Positions 10,601 through 17,900 of a stretch of DNA of 35,015 bases are shown in pieces. The stretch lies in the NCBI GenBank assembly GCA_017396865.1, contig JAFQKO010000076.1, positions 1 to 35,015 on the forward strand, given 5' to 3'. Under the pieces are notes generated by a model. The model had not been told where the DNA came from. It saw nothing but the letters and a program-made list of their open reading frames with translations, and did no database searches. Origin of the DNA: Clostridia bacterium. GTDB taxonomy: Bacteria > Bacillota_A > Clostridia > Oscillospirales > QAKW01. Every line of letters starts with the position of its first letter. The stretch's first letter is position 1. Both the position numbers and the translations under genes were made by a program.

Positions 10601-13422
10601 GCGATCCGATCTATTCCATCCCCGCCGCAACCGATGGAGACCGTACCTTCTATGCAAAATATCTCCCCATCGACCGTACCATTACCACCGCAGCGCAGCT
10701 GGTTACCTTTGCCAATGCGGTAAATAGCGGCACGAATTTTGCGGGCAAGGCAGTTGTGATCGGAGCCAACATCAATCTTTCGGGCACTACCTATCCCGTG
10801 ATCGGTAATACGCTTAACACTCCGTTTAAGGGTGTTCTGTACGGCGGCGGTTATCAGATCAAGAACCTTTCCGTTTCCTCAAAGCCGCTGTCGGGCTTGG
10901 TCGGCGTTCTCGGCGCAGGCGGTGCGGTTGCAAGCCTGCAGGTGCAGGGCACTGTTTCGGGTAGCGTTGCGGGCGGTATTGTCGCCAATAATATCGGCGG
11001 CCGCGTGGTGGCTTGCTCCTTCGATGGCAAGGTTACCTCCACCGCCACTGAGATCCGTGTTATCAGCCAGAATCTGCGCGTCAATTCGTCCGAAGACCCC
11101 TATCTGGTTTCTGAGCGCCATACCCCGATGAAGAATATTCTGCTGTCGCAGAAGCCCGATATCATCGGCTTCCAGGAGGCCGAAAGGAATTGGTATAGCT
11201 ATCTGCCCTCCGATTTTTCCGAGTATTCCTACGTGTGGACCTGGCGCGGTGTCGGCAGTAATAATACAACGGCAGGCTTTGAAGCAACGCCGATCTTCTA
11301 TAAGAAGAGCAAGTTCAACCTGCTGGATAACGGCCATTTCTGGATCTCCGATACCCCAAACGTGCCGTCTTATTCCTATAATAACGATAGCATGAACCGC
11401 ATTTGTATGTGGGTCAAGCTGCAGGTTAAAACCACCGGCGAGGTGCTCTATTTCTTCAATACCCATACATCCGGTGAGCAAACGGGCTATGGAACGAAAG
11501 GCGCAGAATTGATTCTCAAAAAAATCAAAGAAATTGTTCCCGCAAACGTTCCGGTTTATATTACTGCGGATTGGAACTTTGCGCCCGTTACCGCCTCCTA
11601 TGCATTGATGACCGAGTATCTGGATGATGCGGCGTTGGTGACGCAAGAGGACGGCACCGGTGGCTGCGGCACCACCAGTAATTGGGGTGTCGGCGAGCCG
11701 GGCAGAAGAATTGATATGTGTTTCCTCAGAGGGGATCGGATTACCGTACCGTATTATAAGGTCATCCGTGATCTTTATACCGCCGATGGCTCGCAATGGT
11801 ATCCCTCCGACCACTACGGCATTTTCGTTCAGTCTCTCTTGGAGAGTATGTCGGGCGGCATCGTCGGTAAGAATGAGGGTATGATTCAGAACTGTATCGC
11901 CACCAATGACGGCACCGCAGCCGTCTGCGGCGGCACCTTGGTCGGTGTCAATAAGGGAACGGTAAATAAAAGTGCTCTCTATTCGGGTACCGCTGTCGGA
12001 AATGAGCAGGGCAGCAGCAACGTGGTTGCCGTGTCCGACGTTGAGAATGCGGTTTATACCCTTAATTCCGCGAACTATTATGCTACTTGGGCAGTCAGCA
12101 ACGGTGCACTCGTTCTGCAGCCCAACGGCACCCGCCTCTTGAACGTCAGCTACTATGACAGAGACGGTAAGCTGCTGAAAACCGACCTTACCTCGCTGGA
12201 GGAAGCGGTAAAATGGGTTCCTTCGATTGATACGGAGGCCGAGGTCTTTGCCTCCTGGAAGCAGGAGATTGGGATCAATGACGCTACCTTCACCGCGGTT
12301 ATGACGCCAACGACCTTTACCGTTACCTTTGTGGATCCGGAGGGTGAGGTGCTCAAAGAACAGACCGTCGACTACGGTAAGGCCGCCACCCCGCCGAGCG
12401 TAACGCCGCCTTCGGGCTATCTCTTTGCGGGCTGGAGCGGCGTATATGAAAACGTCACCGCCGACGTAACGGTCGAGGCGATTTTCATGATTTCCGATCG
12501 GTTTTTGGTAACGCTTCAAGCCGAGGGCGACGCATCTGCCATGCAGGCAAATGGGCAAACCGTTGCCGCAGGAGACTCCTTCTTCTGCTCGGTAGGCGAT
12601 AGCGTTTTGCTGCAGGCGGGGGAGGGCTTCCTCTATTGGAAGGATGATAGCGGCAAGATGCTCAGCGAGCAGCCCTGCTATCGCTATACCCCCTCTCGAA
12701 ATGTCACGGTGACGGCCGTGTATTCCACCGCCGACCGTGTAACCGTTACCTTTGTCGGCCATGATAATACGATCCTGAAAACGCAGGTGCTGCGTACGGG
12801 CAGAAACGGAATTGCGCCCGCTATTCCAACCGTTTCGGGTATGACCTTCTCCGCATGGACAGAGAGCTTTAAGCCTGCTGCGGCCGACGTGGTTACCCGC
12901 GCGATTTATCTGCCTTCCGATACCATGCTTTCAGTTACCGTTGAGGGCGGTACCGCTTCGGCTGCTTCGGTTGCGTACGGAGAAACGGTCACCGTCACGG
13001 CTAATGTCGAGAATTTTGTCGGTTGGTCGCTGAACGGCAAGGATATCATCTCCGAGGATCGCGTTTATACGCTGGCGGTGCGTTGCGATATCACCCTTAC
13101 GGCACTGACCTCCGCTGCGGCTGCCTATGCACCCGTGTCGCTGAGCGTTGATGCAGAGGGGAATGCTACCCTGATCCGTCAGGTGCAGGGCGATTATACC
13201 GTTCTCGGCAGCGGCATTCTTACCGCAAATGCCTTGAATCGTGTCATCCGTATTGAATGTATCGACGGTGAGTCCGTTTTTGCGATCGGCGATACCCGAC
13301 TCACCCGTAACGGTGTGATGACCGTTTCGGTCTCCGCCACCTATTTGCGTGGCTACGTGGTTCTGCTCAACGAGCTGACCGGTGAGGTCGAAACGTTCTA
13401 TACCTCCGTTATTATGCTTTGA
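7606..13422 (+). CDS. Giant secreted beta-helix/GLUG protein with nested EEP phosphoesterase domain, paralog 2
   Basis: ATG start preceded by AAAGGTGAT; 1,938 residues. The signal peptide (1-28, cleavage after AIA) and domain order match paralog 1: beta-helix-like N-terminal region, FIVAR-like helices (~545-605), GLUG-type repeats (~625-825), InlB/Flg_new-type repeat (~945-1022), GLUG-type repeats (~1025-1142), EEP domain (~1149-1408), more GLUG, beta modules and shared C-terminal domain (~1842-1938). The EEP motifs SQN, FQEA, FYKK, NTH, TADWN, RRID and SDHYG are all present, so it looks catalytically intact. The loop after NTH differs: paralogs 1 and 3 read NTHFPL while this one reads NTHTSG, which could alter specificity. 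By eye it is closer to paralog 1 than to paralog 3, with long near-identical stretches between the beta-helix and FIVAR-like parts. It is its own transcription unit. No wall anchor is visible, so attachment or release is unresolved. Confidence 0.9.
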   Translation: MNLFKRLTAILCAVVLCFGLCPRLAIADGALDTPATAPLFSTYKEMVGVALDSRVAGKASGSKYIGYWEDTAYTFRVGIDVFADFESAYAALEGEKNIFVLTGHHGDLLITKPVNLYGYYYNVNPNQPHGEALGCPTLNQVRQSDRESCFDNVTVDAGVIGDVNLKGVVLRGGFYDINRAISAEPTNILLENIIVRQEAGIPSGGTQVFRFDNSNSKNSDKSAANNKDSAKVLNCRVEQLAVSRLFCNYIPPRFTVDGLVTVSGCTPFFGFPQWRRYMSDAEFTLQNCHFEDFVSPEGKKYFIVMEGLNKFNGNCTINIKDNVFTGDAASHMVEVYTKVGYDINITGNSFLAKTQTGLEPFKWNTTYDTTLYDDYAANADVSDTDLSAIVEISKNRFIGYTKFSNTVNDLTAFNIADNFFTNDLKEFESVLGGFPTKSAGWNALSYWVDFDFTIYGNTVPALVFTSHEVINGAAAKIIYTTDSTINLYDYGMTLPKGVKFTISGGESATAISVANGSVRTVQIKVYSYDGTRSATTSLMIYGRASYADAVAALEEAMIRINSGCYTAASLSAYQTAATLLQNALSTNSDPSEYITSLETAEANLAFKSGAEAAMKYFDYFPTLKKFKIVDAIDWAKFSATIVDTVSLSGYTIRLANDIDFGGATIKPVGGCYANSADSGNFSFNGTFDGGGYELSNFVIKEEAYGVGLFGKLYRATVKNLRIGSGSITGIDKVGGVAGYADASSKIMNCTNEASIIATDGSNGIGGIVSQARGGTQIIGCINYGSVTATNGRSCGIAAWGQSAAVLKYCINYGALSAPLTFPLCVYTTDFDASALVTGCYYSSGTSLWGEPISKLSDINEFAWLSGLKTYNGELTAAYYGCKIYRAALTCTNNGQTYYYYGAANTQIGFDIPGYVVDTVTYSGAVRPLEGLLITKDCTMTAEAIRVTYNITYNLDGGTLPTDAPQTYVSDVETSLPDIGSVKKNNYVFYGWYDNAALSGDPIYSIPAATDGDRTFYAKYLPIDRTITTAAQLVTFANAVNSGTNFAGKAVVIGANINLSGTTYPVIGNTLNTPFKGVLYGGGYQIKNLSVSSKPLSGLVGVLGAGGAVASLQVQGTVSGSVAGGIVANNIGGRVVACSFDGKVTSTATEIRVISQNLRVNSSEDPYLVSERHTPMKNILLSQKPDIIGFQEAERNWYSYLPSDFSEYSYVWTWRGVGSNNTTAGFEATPIFYKKSKFNLLDNGHFWISDTPNVPSYSYNNDSMNRICMWVKLQVKTTGEVLYFFNTHTSGEQTGYGTKGAELILKKIKEIVPANVPVYITADWNFAPVTASYALMTEYLDDAALVTQEDGTGGCGTTSNWGVGEPGRRIDMCFLRGDRITVPYYKVIRDLYTADGSQWYPSDHYGIFVQSLLESMSGGIVGKNEGMIQNCIATNDGTAAVCGGTLVGVNKGTVNKSALYSGTAVGNEQGSSNVVAVSDVENAVYTLNSANYYATWAVSNGALVLQPNGTRLLNVSYYDRDGKLLKTDLTSLEEAVKWVPSIDTEAEVFASWKQEIGINDATFTAVMTPTTFTVTFVDPEGEVLKEQTVDYGKAATPPSVTPPSGYLFAGWSGVYENVTADVTVEAIFMISDRFLVTLQAEGDASAMQANGQTVAAGDSFFCSVGDSVLLQAGEGFLYWKDDSGKMLSEQPCYRYTPSRNVTVTAVYSTADRVTVTFVGHDNTILKTQVLRTGRNGIAPAIPTVSGMTFSAWTESFKPAAADVVTRAIYLPSDTMLSVTVEGGTASAASVAYGETVTVTANVENFVGWSLNGKDIISEDRVYTLAVRCDITLTALTSAAAAYAPVSLSVDAEGNATLIRQVQGDYTVLGSGILTANALNRVIRIECIDGESVFAIGDTRLTRNGVMTVSVSATYLRGYVVLLNELTGEVETFYTSVIML

Positions 13423-13424
13423 TC

Positions 13425-13455
13425 AAATGCAGGGAAGAAATTCCCTGCATTTTTG
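13425..13455 (+). terminator. Intrinsic terminator after EEP paralog 2
   Basis: An 11-bp perfect stem (13425-13435 with 13442-13452) with a 6-nt loop, running into a short T tract. Confidence 0.88.
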
Positions 13456-13484
13456 TTGTATTTTTGGTGTTATTATTGTATAAT
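13456..13484 (+). promoter_or_regulatory. Promoter of the M20 amidohydrolase gene
   Basis: TTGTAT at 13456-13461, a 17-bp spacer and TATAAT at 13479-13484, placed directly after the preceding terminator. Confidence 0.75.
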
Positions 13485-13514
13485 ATTAAAAACGATCTCA
13501 AAGAGGGGTATATC

Positions 13515-14849
13515 ATGAAGGAATTAAACGCAGCGGTTGAAAAACATACAGAGAAGATTATGGAAGCCGAACGGTACATTTGGAAGCATCCCGAAACAGG
13601 CTATCGGGAGGTTAAAACCTCTGCCTACCTGGAAAGGGAGTTCCGTGACCTCGGTTATGATTTGGTGTTGGCGGACGGAATAACGGGCTTTTATACCGTG
13701 CTGGATACCGGTCGGCCCGGACCCGAGGTGCTGGTGTTGGCAGAGCTGGATTCCATCATCTGCCCCGAGCATCCCGAGTCAGATCCCGAAACGGGCGCCG
13801 TCCATTCCTGCGGCCACCATGCCCAATGTGCGGCCATGGTCGGTATTGCCGCTGCGCTGAAGGAGCCGGGAATATTGGATAAATTCTGCGGCAGAATCCG
13901 CCTTTGCCTCGTTCCTGCCGAGGAACTGCTGGAGATCGGCTATCGCATGGAACTGAAGAAAGCGGGCGTGATCAAGTATCTGGGCGGTAAAAGCGAATTC
14001 CTTTCCCGCGGCTATTTCGATGGAGTCGATATCGCCTTTATGGTGCATACCGCCGGTGGGTTCAGCGTCGGCAAGGGCTCGGTCGGTTGCCTGACCAAGC
14101 AGATCATCTATAAAGGAAAGGCAGCCCATGCGGGCGGTGCCCCGCATCATGGCCGTAATGCGCTGTATGCCGCCGCCTGCGGGATCAATGCGGTCAATGC
14201 CATCCGCGAAACCTTCCGAGAGCGGGATATTATTCGGGTGCATCCCATTATAACAAGCGGCGGCGCCATGGTTAATGCCATTCCCGAGCAGGCTGTGCTG
14301 GAAAGCTATGTCCGCGGTGCGAGCTTTGAAGCGATCTGTGCCGCCAATCAAAGGGTGAATCAGGCGCTGTGCGGTGCCGCACTTTCGATCGGTACCAACG
14401 TGGAGATCATCGATGCTCCGGGCTATGCCCCTCTCGCCAATGATCCCAATATGTGTCAGCTTGTCGCCGATGCGGCTGCGTTAGCGATCCCCGAATATGA
14501 ATTCAAAAAAGGAGACGCTTTTTCCTCCGGAAGCACCGATATGGGCGATTTGAGCTGTATTATGCCGGTGGTGCATCCCTATTGCGGCGGCGCAAGCGGT
14601 ACGGGTCACGGCAATGATTATAAGATCGAAGATCCCGTGAAGGCCTGCGTGGCAAGCGCCAAAATGCAGCTCGGAATGCTGCTGCTTTTGCTTTCTGCCG
14701 GAGGAGAAAGAGCCTATAAGATTATCGAGGAATACGAGCCGTGCTTTGCGTCCAAGGAGGATTTCCTCTCGTTTATGGATTCGCTGAATACCGAAGGGGA
14801 TCGGATTGTTTACGGCGAGGATCACACCGTTCAAATCAATGTGAAATAA
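13515..14849 (+). CDS. M20-family amidohydrolase/metallopeptidase (AbgB/HmrA-like)
   Basis: The ATG at 13515 has GAGGGG upstream and gives 444 residues; the upstream in-frame extension covers the terminator and promoter and is rejected. Peptidase M20 features: an ELDSI segment in place of the usual D-x-D metal motif, SCGHHAQ corresponding to CGHDxH, the EE pair in PAEELL, an HTAGG segment and a C-terminal GTGHGND. The family uses one or two metal ions to cleave amide bonds of N-acyl amino acids, small peptides or aminobenzoyl-glutamate; the substrate cannot be chosen here. There is no signal peptide, so it is probably cytoplasmic. It lies between the second and third secreted paralogs but has its own promoter and terminator. 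A functional link with them is not shown. Confidence 0.88.
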   Translation: MKELNAAVEKHTEKIMEAERYIWKHPETGYREVKTSAYLEREFRDLGYDLVLADGITGFYTVLDTGRPGPEVLVLAELDSIICPEHPESDPETGAVHSCGHHAQCAAMVGIAAALKEPGILDKFCGRIRLCLVPAEELLEIGYRMELKKAGVIKYLGGKSEFLSRGYFDGVDIAFMVHTAGGFSVGKGSVGCLTKQIIYKGKAAHAGGAPHHGRNALYAAACGINAVNAIRETFRERDIIRVHPIITSGGAMVNAIPEQAVLESYVRGASFEAICAANQRVNQALCGAALSIGTNVEIIDAPGYAPLANDPNMCQLVADAAALAIPEYEFKKGDAFSSGSTDMGDLSCIMPVVHPYCGGASGTGHGNDYKIEDPVKACVASAKMQLGMLLLLLSAGGERAYKIIEEYEPCFASKEDFLSFMDSLNTEGDRIVYGEDHTVQINVK

Positions 14850-14854
14850 TTGTC

Positions 14855-14883
14855 AAAAAGAGCCCGTAAGGGCTCTTTTTTTC
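14855..14883 (+). terminator. Intrinsic terminator after the amidohydrolase gene
   Basis: A perfect 11-bp stem (14855-14865 with 14870-14880) with a GTAA tetraloop and a T-rich tail. It abuts the next -35 box. Confidence 0.92.
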
Positions 14884-14912
14884 TTGCGTTTTTTGTCATT
14901 TTATATTATAAT
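14884..14912 (+). promoter_or_regulatory. Sigma-A-type promoter of EEP paralog 3
   Basis: TTGCGT at 14884-14889, a 17-bp spacer and TATAAT at 14907-14912. A second TATAAT at 14914-14919 with TTGTCA at 14893-14898 (15-bp spacer) is a weaker alternative. Confidence 0.68.
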
Positions 14913-14953
14913 TTATAATGTATAAATATTTGCTCTTGAAAGGTGAACGGTTT

Positions 14954-17900
14954 ATGAGAATTTTCAAGCGGATCACAGCATTGATCGTAACTCTCGTGAT
15001 GGGATTGAGCACCTGCCCCTTTTCGGTAACGGCCGAGGGGATGCTCTCCAAGCCTGAGTCGGCCCCCGATTTTTCCACCTATACCAAGATGGAAGGTATT
15101 GCTTTTACGTCGGAGGTTGCCAACCTGCCCAATGGATCGCAGTACATTGATTATTGGGATGGCAAGGCATATTCCTTCACAGTCGGCGTCAATGTTGTCG
15201 GCAGCTTTGAGGATGCTTGCGCTGCATCCTCCGCCGAGGTCCCCAATGTTTTTGTGCTGCCGGGCAATCAGGGTGATCTGTTGATTACCGCGCCCGTCAA
15301 CGTGTTTGGATACTATTATGACGTGAACCCGAATACTCCGATTGTCGATGCGTCGGTTTGTCCCACCCGTAATCCCGAGCGGGATGCGGGGATGGAAACC
15401 ACCTTCAATAATGTCAGTATTGCGGAAGGTACACTCGGTTCGATTTATGTTGGCGGATTTACCCTTGCAGGCACGTTCTACGATAATGCCCGCGGTATCA
15501 GCGATCAGGCTACCGAGATTACCCTTGAAAACGTTGTGGTCTCTCAGGAAAGCGCCGCCTCTCCCAACGGTTCTCATATTTTTATTGTCAGCAACGCCAA
15601 TACGAATAATACCGCCGAAAGTGCAGCGCAGAATAAAGATTCCTTTGTGTTGCGCAACTGCCGTTTGGAAAAGGTACTTTCGTCGCGGATCTCCTCCAAT
15701 CAAATTCCGCCCAAATATACCGTCGACGGTATGGTTTCGGTGTCGGGCTGTACCACCTTTTATGGCTTTGCCCAATGGCGCCGTTATATCACCAACGGTG
15801 AGTTCAACTTGCAGAATTGCTATTTTGAGAATTTTTCCGCCGCCGACGGTCGTGGCTATTTTCTTGTAATGGAGGGCCTTAATAAATTCAATGGCAACTG
15901 CTCCATTAATATTAAGAATAATGTGTTCGGTGGCGATGCGGCCAACTATATGGTGCGTGTATTCACCAAGGTCGGCTATGATATCAATATTATCGGCAAT
16001 ACCTTTTTGGCAAAGAGCAAAAGCGGCTTGATCCCCATTACGTGGGATACCTCCTACGATACCAATGTGTATAGTGACTACGCCGCCAATGCCGATATAT
16101 CCAACGTGGATCTTTCCACTGTTGCCGAGATTCGCAACAACCGCTTTATCGGCTATACGAAATTCGATAAAATCATTAATTCCAAAACTGTTCTTGACCT
16201 TAACAATAACTTTTTTACCACCGATCTGAGCAGCTATAAAACCGCCGTCGGCACCGCTCCGACCTATAACAGCGGCTGGAAGCTGAGCAGATATTGGGTC
16301 GATTATAACCTTTCGGTCGGCAGTGAAACAATTCCTGCCATTTCCTTCAGCCATGCTGCGGTGCAGCAGGTGGAAGGCGGCTTTTCGCTTCATACGGATG
16401 CCTCTGCCGTCAATCTCTATGATTTCGGTCTGCAGCTGCCCGAGGGGGTTACCGTTCAATTTTCTACCGATGAGAGCTATTCCTCAATTGCACTCAATGC
16501 GGGCAGTAATACCCGTACCTTCACCGTCTATTCCTACGATGGCACTGCAAGCAAAACCTGTACGCTTACGATTTACTGTGATACTGCGCAGACCGATGCA
16601 CTGAAGCGTCTGCAGGCGGCCTACGTTCGCTTGAATGTAGGCTGCTATACGGCCGATTCTTTGGAGGGCTATGCCGAGGTGATCGAAGCGCTGCGGCAGG
16701 CGATTGAGCAAAACGGCGATGTTTCCGCCGCTCTGGCGGCGTTGGATACCGCCGAGGCAGCGCTCGTGTATAAGTCAGTTGGTACCGCGGTTGATCTGCG
16801 CTACTACGATTTGTTTGCCGATCGGAATTTCTATACCGTCTCCGATACGGCCGGCTGGAAGAAGTTTGCTTCCTTGGTCAGCTCGGGCACAGAACTGTTC
16901 GGCGGCAAAACCGTCACCTTAACCGCACCCTTGAATTTCGGCGGTGAAGCCATCGATCCGGTGGGCGGTTGCTTTGAAACCGATACTGCTTCGGACGCTG
17001 TTTCCTTCAAAGGCACCTTCGACGGCGGCTGTCATCTGATCGAAAACTTTGTGATCAATAAACCAGACCACTACGGTGTCGGCCTTTTCGGGCGGGCGGT
17101 TAATGCAACGATTAAAAACGTGCGAATCGGAAAAGGCAACGTAACCGGCTATGATAAGATTGGTGGTTTGGCAGGCTTTGCCGATAACTGTACCGTCACC
17201 AACTGCTCCTCTGAAGCAGACGTGGTTGCAATCAGCGGCGGTAATGGAATTGCGGGTCTGGTCTCGCAATTGCGTCAAGGCGCGAAAATGACCGATTGCA
17301 TCAACTACGGCAGCGTTACCTGCCCCAACGGGCGCGCCAACGGCATTATGGCTTGGGGTCAAACAACGGCAATATTAAGCCGCTGCGTCAATTACGGCGT
17401 CCTCTCGGGTGATAAATATAGCTATCCCGTCGGCCGTTGGAATGATTCTATCGCGGATTGGTCCACCATGATGACAGACTGTTATTATACCACTTCAAAG
17501 GTTGAGCAGGTCGGCGCCACCGTTCTGGATGATCTCAACGTATATGAGGTGGCATGGAAAACCGGCTTGTATGTGGAAAACGGGCGTTTGTCCATTAAAA
17601 ACGTGGGCAAGAAGGTTTACCGAATTGCCCTCAACTGCGGAAGCCTCGGCGTGCGCTATTATTACGGTGCCGCAGGCGAGCAGGTCAACTTCAACGTGCC
17701 GGGCTATTACGTCAACGAGGTGCTGAACGGTACGCAGGTGCTCTCCGTTGCAGGCTTGACCTATACGCGGGATTGCAACTATACCGCTACCATGACGCCC
17801 TATAATTATACGGTTAACTATGAGCTCAACGGCGGTAGCTTTATCAACGACGTAGTCGACGTTTTTAACGTAGAAAATAACTTTGCTTTACCGGGCGGCA

